Of a stretch of 64,000 bases of DNA, positions 32,724 to 46,300 are shown piece by piece. Under the pieces are notes generated by a model that did not search any database, was not told the DNA's origin, and worked only from the letters and a program-made list of their open reading frames with translations. A program made the position numbers and the translations under genes. Every line of letters starts with the position of its first letter. Position 1 is the first letter of the stretch. Source of the stretch: Hyphodiscus hymeniophilus (taxonomy: Eukaryota > Ascomycota > Leotiomycetes > Helotiales > Hyphodiscaceae); NCBI GenBank assembly GCA_016508695.1, contig VNKQ01000010.1, forward strand, positions 1,364,001-1,428,000. Direction: 5' to 3'.

Positions 32724-33862
32724 CTATGCTTCTGAAGTTTTCTTCTCATATGTGCTCGGATGACCATGCGTCTTTGCATACGAACGAACTTTCCCATCAA
32801 GATCTCTTCCAATGAATCCCCAGGCGATACTTACGACCCAGGTCATCGCCGTGTCCGTAATCCAATTGTTCCTCGCAGAACCACCCCAAGCACAAGCTCT
32901 CATGGCGGCTCCCAGGAGTCCAACTGTGATCAAATATTCCCCTTGCTCCAATCCCGCAATAGACTTCTTGGCAACCTCATCTGGTGTTTGTTCGGGGTCC
33001 GACTCCTCCAGTATGAATGTAACGCCAGGCTTGGTCTTGTTCTCGTTCTCTAAGCCAGGGCTTAAGATCGTTCCCGGGAAAATAGTGTGGATTTTGACAT
33101 GATCTCCATAAAGTTGAACTTCTTGTGCCAATGTGTCCGAAAGGCTCTTGATCGCTGCCTTCGCCGGCGCGTATGGCGCGTACCCTGCGATTGGATAGAA
33201 AGCCGTGACTGAGCTCGTGAATATCAAATGTCGTTCCGTTTTCTCTGCAGACGGAGCAAGCCATTCGGAGAGGATCGCATGGGCCATGTCAACGCAAGAC
33301 CAATAGTTCACATCCATTTGTTGTCGCATTTTCGTAGTAGGGGTTTCGATAAAGAGGGCTGGATAGGACGAGCCTGCGATGCACCATACGATATCCGGCG
33401 ATTGGCCATTGTTCCATATCGATGCTTGCTTCACCACAGATGCGGCTCCATCTGTGGTTGATACATCTGCGCTGATGTAGTGGAATCGTTGGATTGAAGG
33501 GTTCGCTGCTGAAGCCTATGAATGGTTAGCCTCGGCCTCGTTGATGGATGGATAGCCTTACTTTGATCTCCTGCAAAGCAGCTTCCAACTTTGCAACGCT
33601 GCGTGAGACGATGATGAGATTTGCGCCTTTTGCTGCCAATTGCTTTGCGCAGCTCTTGCCCATGCCTTCGGAAGCACCGGTCAGGAGGATGGTCTGTTGA
33701 TGTTAATAATTCGACAAGGCTAGTATGGGATTTGGCAGAAAAAAATACCTTGCCAGTGACATTGAACTTATTTCCGCCGAATATCCCCATGATGGAAGGC
33801 AGAAATGCCAGAGCAGCGATCAAAACACCAATGACAGTCCAGATATATAGAGTCTCTGCCAT
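32724..33862 (-). CDS. TSC10: 3-ketodihydrosphingosine reductase
   Basis: It reduces 3-ketosphinganine to sphinganine with NADPH, the second step of sphingolipid synthesis, at the ER. Three exons: 33862-33749, 33693-33562, 33515-32724, giving 345 residues. An N-terminal membrane segment (about 7-28, IWTVIGVLIAALAFLPSIMG) is followed by the Rossmann motif TILLTGASEGMGKSCAKQLA. The usual short-chain dehydrogenase features are present: NNG-like loop around DIVWCIAGSS, catalytic Ser in FTSSVTAFYPIAGY, and YAPAK (Tyr-x3-Lys). The IFPGTILSPGLENENKTKP loop and a hydrophobic C-terminal stretch (TDTAMTWVVSIAWGFIGRDLDG) are typical of fungal Tsc10/KsrA. Assignment is strong; essentiality in this species is inferred from yeast. 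Confidence 0.93.
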
Positions 33863-36395
33863 AATGAAAGTATTGTGTCCGTCAGCTCCTTGAAGCCCGG
33901 GAAATTTGCTGACGCTCCGTCGTTACGATAAGCGATAAGGACCAGGGGTAATGGGGGAGACTTCCATTCCGTTGCTCCTCCTTCTCTTCTTTCACTTCCC
34001 TTTTCTTTAGCGATTTCTCGATCTTTGTAGGCGTGAAAGAGCCGGAGGTCGCGTGCTCAATATACGGAAGGACGGAAAAGGTCCAAGACAGCAAATCAAT
34101 GTCAGTCGTTCTTCAATGACGTGACGTTGGGTCTGAATTGAGAGATATCGAGAGCTCATAACATATCAGTGCATCATTTCGATCTCTATCTGCTTTATTC
34201 ATAGCGTATCCTTGGAACTCAGTGCTGTCTACTAAGTGATTAAGATATGCTCTTCTTCCAGAGATTGCAAGCGCACCTCGTTCACAGCATCGTTGATATA
34301 TTTCTCTTCTCCGTATTCAAATGGAGGATCCCCTTCTCCCTCATACTTTGTTCCACTGTTTTGTCCCTACATGCTGTCCCGAGAAAGTGGACGTCTTCCC
34401 ATATTGACGTCTATTATGGTTTGCGGGTTGCCTTGATAATCTTCGTAATGTGGTGTCAACAGTGGCCTATCCCAATTATATTTTACTGCTTGCGATCTAG
34501 TCTGAGTGAGATGATAGCGTTTCTGGTGATGTAAACCTGGTTTCTGGAGACGTGATAAATGCTGGTCTTATAAACAAATTGGGAGAAGTCGAAGGCCAGC
34601 ATGAGAATGTCGGAGTAGAGGAAGCAAGTACCTATCGAAATGCTTGATCAATCTTACATGACCCTTCAAAAATGGACAACGATCGAGGGAGATATACTTC
34701 TTCGCCAATGAATCTGGACCGATCGGGCCTCCTGCTTGACAATGTATGGATATCGGAGAACGATACTCTTGGCGCATCTCGTACGGCATTCCCACCAAGA
34801 ACAATCTGGAACTAAAGAGGTAGGGTCTTGTACTGTTTGCTCACATAGGGTTATTATCAAGCTAGTATCTTCAAAACCAAAAGAGAAAGAGATATAATAC
34901 GAGGAGAAGCAAATATAGAAGGCTAAGAAAAGATCATAATGAGCAGGTCCGAGAAAATATAGACGTATAATAACTAACGGGGACACTGACCAGAATCAAT
35001 GGAGGAGGCTTTACTCAACAAACCCTGGTGCAACTGGGTGAGATAATTGTGTCTCGATTCTCGGCTGTGGATGTGTGCCAAAAAGGTATCATCACGTGTA
35101 TGTAAAGAAGATTTGTAGTCGTTTCAAAGGACGCTCTTAACATTTCGAATTCTAACAAATGATCATGATCCAATGTCCAAGGCCGCTTACTTCAGTGCTT
35201 ACAGTATCTGAAAGAGTTCTCCGGTGATGGCACCATGTCCATTCTCCGATCCCATTGCCCAATCAGATTCGGGTTTATCGGTCCAGCTTAAAGTCTCCTA
35301 CAATTTGACTCCAAAACCACCTTCAAACCAAAAGCGTCTACGCTCGACTACTCATGCCATCAATCCGAGCCGACGACAGCCAGAGTCAATGTCGTTATTA
35401 AGCGCCCCATGTGTCTGAACGCACTCACAGACGTCCATGCTTCCAATTTTAGAGTAGAGTTCGTCCGACGGACCGCCGCGGAAGCAACTTCACACAACGC
35501 CGCCACAACTTAACTCGGACACCTCTGCAGAGTGCCAAAGCCTTCCGCGCCGCAGGAGCCCACCCACCGTTTCGTTCCCGCTCCACACGGCCGAGCGAAG
35601 AGAAGCTGGAAGTCTTGTGGGCGGTTCGTGGGCGACCGCTTCCCAGTACAAGTAGTCATCACATGAAAAAAGCAGCACAGCGCTTGGGAAGACAATTGTC
35701 AGATTCCATCGTTTGTCACCCCTTTTCAAAATGGCTGTTCTCCCCAATGATTGTCCAGTCATGTCTTCGACTCCGTACTGCTTACGGTGCGGCTGAGATC
35801 TCACAGAATGAAGCAACGCAGGTCCCCTGCTCTCAGAAATCCCCGAGTCCCACCCTGTCCTAAATGGTGCAGGGCTTTGCAGGCTCAGCCAGCAACAAGA
35901 TGCCGACAACCACCCCATGCCATACCCTTATTGGCCAGGGAACGATTACTTGCAAAGTGTAGCCTGAAGTAGCCGCGAAAATCACCTCGATTTGGAGGAG
36001 CTCGCCCGTTCTTGCGGGGGCAGAGAAGAAGCAAGCCATCAACTTAGGGATGGCAGTCTTTTCGAGCTCAGCTCCAAGCCGTCAAGCCCAGGACTGCAGG
36101 ACTCGGCCTTCTTGGACGCCCCTTATTTATATGGCGTTCGTCCCCATCGTCTTCCGTCATGCTATTCGATCGATGTAATTTATATTTCTTCGTCTGTTCT
36201 ACTCGTACAAGTGCTCGTATTGTTTCGCCTGTTGCTCGCCTGCGCAGTGCACACTTTGTCACTCGGTGGCAATTTTCTCGTCACCCCTGCGAGATCATAT
36301 CAACCTCGGGTTCCCATATTTCACAGCCGCTTCACCAGGCAGCCCGATCCCTGTGTTATCGACCACGCTCCCAGGATCTCTCTTGACAATTGATC
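33863..36395. other. Long intergenic region upstream of the GMC-hydrolase gene
   Basis: A hydrophobic 95-codon frame at 34247-34534 (+) could encode a tiny membrane peptide, but has no other support. 35450-36395 is pyrimidine-rich in places and likely carries the promoter and leader of the gene starting at 36396. No RNA gene recognised. Confidence 0.45.
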
Positions 36396-39300
36396 ATGGC
36401 TAGCAACAACGAGAATGTGAAACCTTCAGTATCGTTCGCTACTGGGCTGGACGTTCCAAACGGAAGCAACGGATTGAAGTCCAGACCACTATATCAAGGG
36501 TCTGATTCGGGATTGGGATCGTCTGTAGGAAGTTTGAATTCAGATGGGTCGATCAACAATGGGGGCCACTCGCCGCCTCTAAATCGTTCACATCGCATAA
36601 AGTCATTTGGACCGCACCGGACCGAAGCGAGCGGACCACGATCCAAGGCACACGCAAATATCAGAACCTATTCTGATGATCCGGATATCAAGCAGTTTCC
36701 CAGATTATCGCGACCTGTGGAGCTGTTGCAAAACAAAGCTTATGACTGCGTCGTCATTGGTTCCGGATATGGGGGCGGCGTCGCAGCGAGCAGGATGGCG
36801 AGAGCTGGCCAGTCCGTTTGTCTGCTTGAGAGAGGTCAAGAGAGATGGCCAGGAGAATACCCTAGTGGGTTTATTGATGCTGTGAAGCAGATGCATGTCT
36901 CCGGGGACTTTGCTCCAGGCATCCTGAAGGGTGCCATGGTTGAAGGTGGCGATCCCACTGGACTGTATCATCTTATCGTCGGGAAAGGGCAAAACGCCTT
37001 TGTTGGCAATGGGCTTGGTGGTACGAGTTTATTAAATGCGAATATATTTTTGGAAGCCGACAACAAGACTATGGCTATGGACTGCTGGCCGGAAGAACTT
37101 CAAAAGCCGAATGCACTGGATGAATATTACAAACTCGCAGCAAAAGTTCTCGAACCGGTCCCTTACCCAAAGGATTGGCCAGAGCTACCGAAACTAACCA
37201 CACTTGAGAAGCAAGCATACGCTCTCGGGTGGGAAGGCAACTTCTATAGGCCGCCTCAAACAACTCGCTTTGTTGGAGGACCCAACTCTACGGGAGTCGA
37301 GATGTATCCCTCCGCCCTGACAGGCATGGACTCCACGGGGCTCAACGACGGAAGCAAATCTAGCACCTTGGTGAACTACCTTTCGGACGCCTGGAACTGG
37401 GGCGCTGAGATGTTTTGTGAATGCGAGGTGAGATATATCAAAAAGCATCCAGATGGGGAGGGGTATCTGGTTTTCTTCGGTGAGCCATCCTGAATCCATT
37501 TTGTGGAGTACAAACGGATCCTTGAGAGTTACCTTAAGGATTTGGTACCCAGCGCATCTCTCGATCCCCATACTAATCTGCTTACAGCATGGCACGGCAG
37601 CAAGAGAGGGGCGTTTCGAGATAATCTCTACGAAGACCTTATGTGGGTTCATGCTAAGAAAGCTGTCTTTATGGGCGCTGGAAGCATCGGCACGACTGAG
37701 ATTCTCCTTCGAAGCAAGAAACTTGGACTATCCATGAGTGATAAAGTCGGCATCAATATGAGTGGCAACGGCGACATGCTGGCATTTGGGTATAACACTG
37801 ACGAAGAAGTCAATGCTATTGGCCGCTCATATCCATCCTCGTACAGACCTGTTGGTCCGACTATCACCGGCGTGATCGACTGTCGCCAAAATCACGAAAA
37901 TGCTCTTGATGGTTTTGTCATCGAGGAAGGCGCTATCCCAAAAGCACTGGCTCCTCTGTTCCAGACAATGTTGGAAATGATGCCCGGGAATCAATACCCC
38001 AAAGGCGAAACTCTGCTGGCAAAGTTTAAGCATATGCTTGCTCAGCAAGGATCTCGATTCTTGGGGCCATATTACAAGGAGGGCAGTATCGAGAGAACTC
38101 AAGTCTATCTGATTATGAGCCACGATTCTAACCAAGCCATCCTTACTCTAAAGGATGACAAACCCGTTCTCGAATTTGCTGGAGTCGGCAAGAGTGAGCA
38201 TGTCCAGTATCTGAATGGTATCTTGAGAGATGCGACGGAAGCTGTGGGAGGGACGTTTGTTCAAAGTCCATTCTACGCGGCGTTGGGCCAGCAAGAAATT
38301 ACCGTTCATCCCATTGGAGGGGCTTGCATGAGCTCCGATGGAACCGGTGCGCATGGAGTCACAAATCACTTTGGAGAGGTTTTCACCGGTAACAGTGAAG
38401 AGACACATCCTGGTTTGATTGTCATGGATGGGGCTGTCATCCCAACGGCTCTTGGTGTCAATCCATTTGCCACAATTACTGCTCTTGCAGAACGCTCAGT
38501 CGAACATGCTGCTGCATCCGCATACATAAATGCCGATATCGACCTCGAGACGCGGAACCATTGTCTTGATCTCTTTGGGGAGCCAGGCCAGTACGACAAG
38601 AAGATAGACAGCGTCACAATCCAACGTTCAATGACACTGAGAACCGAAGCAGCGATCAACGTTGTTGAGAGAACGAAGGCTAATAAGGTCAATGGCTTTG
38701 GGTTTTCTGAAGTAATGTCGGGTTACATCCACTGCGGAAACGGTATTGAGGGCGATATGATATCGGACTATCAGACGGCGGCGAAAACGGCTAGAGGTCT
38801 CTGTGAGCAAGCAAGATTCTTCCTGAGTGTCCACGCGTGGGATACGGGCGCAATTGTCAATCGAGCTGATCATCCGGCAATGCTTACTGGCACGTTCACC
38901 TGTGCTGGATTGCCTGGGAGCCCTTTCATGGTGAGTGTCTCTCTAATTGCAGTAGTAGGAACTTGCAAGGTTCCAACCGTTCAAAAGCCGTGAATCTGTG
39001 CTAGGCTACCCAACCCATCAAACCATCTTTTGGCTTCATAAATTTGAAGGTACAGCATGCTAAGTTGTTGAGCAGGTTCAGCGAGGAGACTTCCATCTTT
39101 TCAAAGCGTATGACAGAGCCCCTGGCACAAAGAATCTTACATATGATTTCGATATGAAGTCGGTCAATGACGAGGAATATCACTTTCATGGGTACAAAAT
39201 CGTGGACTCATCATGCGCACTTTCACCCATGCGCTTTTGGACAGCCACCTCAACGTTGTATGTCACAATTTCCGAGAAGGGGACCGGCAAACACCTTGGT

Positions 39301-40724
39301 CGTGGTATGATGCATATCCAGCCATCCGACTTCCTCTCCGAAATTTTCACGCTTCAGCCGTCTGGCAAAAATTTCATGGCTAGACTGTTCTCAACAGCAA
39401 GCTTCATGGGATACTTTGCTAAACAATCCATGGGTCTGTTTCTTGCTCCCTTTACTTGGCAGCAATACCCTGCTGTATCTTACACTGGATATATCAACGA
39501 CACTTCGCCAGATGAATCGATTCGAATAGTTGCGCGGGACGGCGTGAAGACGCTTTTACATGTTTGGGAGCCACGGAATCCAAGTCTCGAGACAAAATCC
39601 ATTCTTTTCATTCCGGGTGCTTCAGTTGATCAACAAATATTCGCTCTCCCCACAATCGAGGTCAACGCTGTCAACTACTTTACACGAGCGGGCTACAGGG
39701 TCTATGTTTCTGTGCACCGTATTTGTCATCTAATGATTGCTGAGAACAATTGGACGACTTTTGACTCTCGCCATGACATACGAGCATGTCTGGAGTGGAT
39801 TAGGAATCAACCTGGACCTGAACAATATAAGCCGATATATACTGTCAGCCATTGTATGGGTTCTGTTGCGTACTCGTGTGGATTGCTTGATGGCACCATT
39901 CCCGCTGAATGGGTCTCGGGCATTTCGTGCTCCCAAGTCTTCATGAATCCGATCTGGGCAACCCTCAACCTTTTCAAAGCACTTGCTGGCCCCGTACCTT
40001 TCGACAAGCTTTACAACTTTTTCGGCGGGAAATGGTTCTCGTGCTCGTCAAGCAAAGACGATTCGTATTTCCAACAACTGGTCAACCAAGTCCTTCGTTT
40101 CTATCCCGACTCGAGGTCAGAAATTTGCAATAATGTTTCTTGCCATCGTTGTTCATTGATCTTTGGGAGGTACGTCCGGCTTTTCGCTCCAGCTGTGAAT
40201 CAATGCTAACAATCAGTGATAGGTTGTGGAATCATCGAAACTTGAACGAAGCTACCCATCGCCAAATCAACCGCTTTTTTGGTGGCGTGAACATGACACT
40301 CCTGCATCTTCTGATGCAGATGGGTGTTCGCGGTTACGTGACCGGAAATGGACCGCTCTTCAGAGACCTAACGACAAACGAAAACGTGGCTCGCCTGAAA
40401 GGCATCCCCATAATGCTATTTTCAGGCTCCGACAACAAAGTCTTGAATCCAGAGTCCACAGACAAGACGTATTCGATTTTGAGAGACACATTTGGACCGG
40501 ACAAATATGAACGCCATGTGATACAGGGGTACGGGCACTTAGATTGTTGGATGGGGAGGGAGGCGTATAAGGATATCTATCCTTTGGTTAGAGAACAAGC
40601 TGACAAGGTCACTCGAGGCTCTAGTTATAAGTACGTGGAACCGGATTGGAAGGATTGGCAGACGTGGAGGAATGAAGTGCCAGTATCAAAGAAGAAAGAT
40701 GTGAATGGCGTTAATGGGAACTAA
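36396..40724 (+). CDS. GMC (cholesterol-oxidase-like) oxidoreductase fused to alpha/beta hydrolase
   Basis: Four exons: 36396-37479, 37588-38930, 39076-40169, 40223-40724, giving 1340 residues. The first 100 residues are low complexity. The FAD-binding fold starts VVIGSGYGGGVAASRMARAG (about 119-138), with GLGGTSLLNANIFLEAD, WVHAKKAVFMGAGSIGTTEILL and the catalytic His region HPIGGACMSSDG. A middle domain reads RGDFHLFKAYDRAPGTKNLTYDFD. The hydrolase part (about 950-1320) has SILFIPGASVDQ, nucleophile elbow SHCMGS with Cys1069 in the serine place, MLFSGSDN for the acid and GYGHLDCWMGR with His1279. Sterol or other lipid oxidation coupled to hydrolysis is a reasonable guess, not shown. Introns are 108, 145 and 53 bp; the 145 bp one may hide an alternative splice. 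Confidence 0.9.
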
Positions 40725-41270
40725 CGACACTGCTTGTGCGCTGGTTTGCGATGGAGTTTGGGATGTAGGATATATTGGTAAGTGGGAAATATAACATGAA
40801 AATATGGGACATGGGTTGGGAATCTCCTGAACGGAGCAATGTTGGAACACTTCTGTGTGGAACGAATTTTCTCTGGTTGGAATATATACCCTCTTCAGTA
40901 CAAATCTATTAAAGTGTAGGGAAATTTATCTTGGAAACTGTTTGGGAACTGAAATATAGGAGCCGGGCCGGCTGTCAGAGGAATGCGTAATGGTAAGTCT
41001 GGGTTGTATTTTATCGTAGTAGGCGTTCAGCAAGGCAGGTGACGCCAAAAGCTAACTAATCACTACTGTAAGGTAGAGGCCGAGGTAGCCTAGTAGCATC
41101 GTATGTAATACCCGCCGCCTTCCTGCAGTTACCTAGAGGCTGACGTGAGCCATTGCTTTCAATGCACAACACATAATACATTCAAAAATGCCCCAGGGTC
41201 CAAGTTCTTTTCACGGCAAAGGATAACTTGTTTCCACCAGCTTACACGATTATCTAAAGAAGCAGCAACA
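40725..41270. other. Intergenic, 3' flank and promoter
   Basis: Lies between a + strand stop and the next + strand start. No open frame of note; it holds the untranslated regions of both neighbours. Confidence 0.45.
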
Positions 41271-42981
41271 ATGTCAGTAGCAAAGATCCAAACCGAGTCT
41301 GGCTACGCGCTCCCGCCAGCTCCCCGGCATTCAATTACGGTGCACTCGCCAGGATGGGAGAACGCCCTAAAATTCATGAACAAGGACATAGAATTCATCA
41401 TGTCGGTAAAAAGCATGTATCCAAGGATGCTTCTGCACCGCGATATCCAAGAAGTTTGTCCTGACCGCCCCCAACCTCGAACCCAAGCGCCAAACTAACC
41501 ATTTCAAGCTCACTCAGAAAATCCTCGCATTTGCAAAAGCAGAAGGCCAGAACGCACTATTCTTCGTGACGAAAAGGGCAGCAGATGCATGCGTGATCTA
41601 TGCGACGGCCGCAAAGCGAGGCGATGACATATTGTCCGCCGAAGAGATTGCCGTGAGGATCTTCGATATCGATGTCAGGCTTTACGGCGTGTTCTTCCCT
41701 GCGCAGAAAACGCCCGTTTTGATGCCATTTTGGTCTCACCCTGGAGTTGGCATCTCTTCGAGACTGGCAGAGGAAAGTCTGAAGCATTTAGACCTGTTGC
41801 ATGAAGTCGTCTCTGACGACTCCCCTGCACCGAAATTAGCGGACAGTCCTGCGCATGCGGTTCTGCGGGAGAGAATTGCTGGATTATTGGAACGTGCTAC
41901 TGCTGATCCGCCGCGGAAAGATAAAGTCAAGCCAGATGATGTATATCTATTCCAAACCGGAATGGCTTCGATTTGGCTGCCTCACCAGTACCTGCTTAGC
42001 AAGTTCAACGGGACGACGGTACTCTTCGGTTTTGCGTTCCATTCCACTATTCATGTTTTCGAGGATTACGGACCAGGAGCAAAACTTCTTGGCCTTGGAA
42101 CGGAAGAGGAGTTGGACCAACTGGAAACTCATCTTAAGGCTGAATTGAAGGAGGGCAGGAAAGTGCAGGCTGTGTGGTGTGAGTTTCCCTCGAATCCACT
42201 TCTCGTAACGCCGAATCTTGGACGGCTCCGAAGCTTGGCTGATAATTACGGTTTCGCGCTGATTGTTGATGACACCATTGGGAGTTTCTGTAACGTGGAT
42301 GTGATGGGTGCCGCCGACATTGTTGTGACCTCCCTGACAAAGTCCTTCAGCGGCTATGCCGATGTGATGGGTGCCAGCGCCGTGCTCAATCCTTCGTCGT
42401 CGAGATATCCTGAGCTTAAGGCTTTGTTCAAAGAGTCCTACTCAAATAACCTGTACAACGGGGACGCCGAAGTGCTGGAGAAAAACAGCAGGGATTACAT
42501 GCAGCGATCGGCGACGATAAATAATAACACTTTACGAATTGCAGAGTGGCTACAAAGCAAAGCACAGAGCCCGGGAAGCAGCATCTCCAGGGTTTATCAC
42601 CCCAGTATTTCATCCTCGAAAGCCAATTACGAAAGTCGGATGAGGAAGAAGACGCCCGATTTTACACCAGGATACGGCTGTCTCTTGAGTGTGGAATTTG
42701 AAAATGTGGAGGCGACGATCGCATTCTATGACAATCTGAACGTACATCATGGACCACATTTGGGAGCGCACTTGACGCTTGCCATGCCATACGCGAAGGT
42801 TTTATATGGGCAGGATGATCTGGAGTGGGCTGGCAAATATGGGCTGAAAGAGACACAGATTAGGATTGCACCTGGATTGGAGGAGACAGAGCTGCTGATT
42901 GAAGACTTCAAGATTGCTGTAAGGGCTGCTGATGAGGTGAAGGAGAAGCGTGCGAAGGCCGCCGCTCCAATTAAGTCATAA
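41271..42981 (+). CDS. Cystathionine gamma-synthase-type PLP enzyme
   Basis: Two exons: 41271-41453 and 41509-42981, intron 55 bp (gtttgt...tcaag), 551 residues, long for the fold type I Cys/Met metabolism family but usual for the fungal cystathionine gamma-synthase group with an extra N-terminal part. Visible: LFQTGMASIWLPHQYLL (substrate/PLP loop), VWCEFPSNPLLVTPNLGRL, ALIVDDTIGSFCNVDV (Asp that binds the pyridine nitrogen) and TSLTKSFSGYADVMG, whose Lys is the PLP Schiff base. The C-terminal domain contains GYGCLLSVEFENVEA and IRIAPGLEETELLIEDF. The likely role is transsulfuration (O-acetyl or O-succinyl homoserine plus cysteine to cystathionine); a related sulfhydrylase activity is possible. 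ATG 41271 follows a CAACA context. Confidence 0.92.
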
Positions 42982-43385
42982 TGCATGATTCAGACAATAC
43001 TACAAGCCGTGTCACTCCATCAGATTCTTCACAACGGCCCTTTGTCTCGTGATGAAGAAAGCACCAGTCCGGTGTAAGACGAAAACGTCAAGAGGGTGGT
43101 TGCAGGAGATCATACAATAAAGTCCTCGTCTCCAGAAATCGCTCGTGCTATTGCAACACCGGCGTTCCCTGCTTGCCAAGTGGAAAGAGTTACAGGTCGA
43201 GTCTCCCCCATAAAGCTTGAATTATGAGTTAAAAAAAAGTTGTCTAAACGTTATATATAACGTAAAGTAGAGGTGATTATGGGAATAAGAGTATTTTGCC
43301 AAAAGGCGTTAAGTTCTATGGGTATCAACGCCAACACACTCGAAGCTTGAGAAACATGGATGGATTCTACCTAACCTTGCGTAGC
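42982..43385. other. Intergenic between convergent genes
   Basis: Convergent 3' ends face each other across 404 bp. No coding or RNA feature seen. Confidence 0.45.
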
Positions 43386-46300
43386 TCAGAACACCAGCTC
43401 ATCACCCATTCCATTCTCATTGCCAAAGCCAAGTATATCCGCATCTAAGTTCGAGTCTCCCCCACTCATAAGCCCGCTCATCAAATCATGTTCCCCGCCC
43501 ATGCCATCACCAAGATTAACCTCGCCCAACCCACTTCCAGCCATGGCACCGTCAAGCGCGGCATCTAGGGCAGCTCCTGCGTCCATACCGCCCATGTCAT
43601 CATGTGCCAGCATAACAGGCTGTTGGACGACAAGTTGTTCCTCTACCCTTCTATAAAGTCGAATAACAGTCTCCGCCTGGAAGACGTCCGTCTTATGAGT
43701 CTTTGGCGCATTGTCAGCTTCCATCTTCAATGCTTCACGCAGATTCATCCTCCGTTGCAAAGGTTGTAAAGTTCCTTCACTCATAATGTCTATCGTCGAT
43801 TTATTTCCGGGTTCCCAACTCGCAGCATCAGGGGCGCAGATAAGCGCCGCTGCGATATCGATGGAGATTGATCCATTACCAATATCCGTCTGGACTTTCA
43901 CTTCTTCAATAATGGCTTGCAGTGCTCTCTTCGCACCAAGCATTCGTAGACCGACGAGGACCTGACGGTGTGTGTAGTGTGGTGGTGGGCTGTTGATGGG
44001 GTTCAGTCCCCATTGGACGAGGACCGCTATCGTATGTCTAATAGCAACTACAAGGCCGCCCCCTGCTGTCGACGTCCAAGACTCGAGTTCAGTATGCTCA
44101 CTGGCGCCTTGACGCTCGAAGCCTAGGTTTCCCCGGAGCGCTTTAGATAAAGGTTCGACGTCCTGACGTTGGGGTTCTGCACGTTGCAGCCAGCGGAGAC
44201 TGTGTTCGAGATTCTTGGCTATGATGTTAAGGATTGCGTTGAGCATCTGCGATGCCTCTGTATTGTTAGATATAGAGGATGGGTTAGTGATTAGGGTGGA
44301 GAGTATTTGTAAGACCGCATTGGCATCGCCGCGGGACTCCCAGAGGTGCGAGGAGAGCCATGTGATGCCTGGAATGAGGGAGGGCAGGAGGAAGGTGTCG
44401 ACGAGGTATTCAAGACCACCTTTTAGTGCGTCGTCGGTCAGATTGTTCGTGCTGCAGGCTAGCACTATGTGGTGGAAGAGGGTTGGCACGAGAAGGTAGA
44501 AGTCCTGTGGTGGGCAGGCGGACATGAGTTCGTCTCCAAGACCACCGCTTTCGTTGTCGAACAGGCCGCGAATCCAGCCATCGAGATGACTTTGTTCTTG
44601 TTCAGTGAGTGGCTCCATGGCTCGACTCAGATGGCCTTGATTCAAAAGCTTGGATATGAACGATGAAGAAGAGCGTAAGCCAAGGTCCACGGGCGTAAGA
44701 TTGTATCGATGAGTAAAGCATAGGACGAGCAGGAGGATGGAACCAAACTCTTCGTAGACTGGTTGGTATTCTCCTTGATCTTCATCATAGTGCCAATTGT
44801 CCAGAAGGTCGCATATGGGTTGTAGAATAGTGATAGGTTTTCCGAAAAGAAGCATAACGTCTAGAGACGAAGGTTTTCGTGCGAGAAGGCTGCAAAGTGA
44901 TTTCAGAGTCATGGTTTCTCTGTTACTGCAAAGTCGTTCAATGACCTAGAGCTGTCAGTGAGTTTGATGAAATGGAGAATAGATGCTTACTTCGGTGATG
45001 GCTCGGCTCACGGCACCAACGTTGCCATCCATGTGCTCCAACTCATCTATCAACCCCTCGGCCTTCTCGGGATCTGATAAACATTGTTGTACCAAGTCTT
45101 CCTTTACATATCTGCCACCAGCCGGCAGACTTTGCATAGGAATATCACCGAGCAAGGTCTCAATACTCGATTCCTCGAGTAAACCATGCAGACAACATGA
45201 AAAGCAGAAATCTTGCCTTACAGAGTCCGAGAACATGTTGTTATTACTCGATTCATCAAACATGGACGAGAGGGTGGGGAAGATGTTGGTATCCACATGG
45301 CTTAGAGCTTCGGTGATGCAGAATTCGGAAGTGAGAGGTGGGAAGAACGACGCTGAGAGGGTGGTTAGAAATAACGGAACTTTATTGATGAGAAATGATC
45401 GTAGTATAGTCGTGGTTTGCCCACGCTCCGAGCGAGATGAAGCATTCGCAAGGACGTCAAAAGACGCGAGAATAAGATCGACAGCAGTAGATTGCACATC
45501 GCCCTACCTTGATCAATAACATTCCAGTGTTTAATATGGCAAGACATACCTGATATCGATTATGTAAATATGCAAATATAGCATTGTCATCAATCAATGG
45601 TCTCGCAACAAGCTGTAGATAGTCAGCGGGGTTCTCTCGAGCTCCAGAGACACCCACCAAAGAGTTCAGATAAATATATAAATTCGCTCTCGAGTTCACC
45701 GTCGGCAAATCCTCAACAACTATGCTCTCGATACCTAAGCCCATACCTTCATCCAGGATCGCATCGATCTCCTTCTTCGCCTCTATCTCCTTCTTGTCTA
45801 CCGGCTCAATCTCTATCATCGTCTGCGTCCTGAACAGCTCCAACCGAGCCGCACTCTGCGGACTACTCTGCAATAGCGATGGGACGAAATTTGCCAGCGT
45901 CTTAGACAATTGCTTACCCGTCCCTTTCGGCACGTTATTTTTGCTTAGTGCCCGTATAATGTACCCATTCTCAATGACAGCCACAAGCAGCGTCCCCAGC
46001 GCCATCGTGGTAGCAGAAATCTCCTCGGCATTGCCGTGGGCGCCCAGATTTAAGATCTCATGCTGGGAATTCACAGCCGTACTAACGAGCTCCATCCATT
46101 GTATACACACCGATATCAGGTCTACCGCTTGCTGAATATTCCGTGGCGCAGAGCCAGAGGTTATATATTTTGCCAGTCTGTAGAAGAGCATTTCGTCCGT
46201 GGCATAAGAATGGGTCCACCGCTTCCATTTCTGCTTCGCTCCGTCCATCATGTCCTTTTCTTTCTCCTCAGAGCCGTTCGTATCCTCGTTTTGATCATCA

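Noticed and set aside
34247..34534. Hydrophobic 95-codon + frame
   Set aside because: Looks like a membrane peptide, but AT-rich spacer gives hydrophobic codons by chance; no homologue or splice partner recognised.
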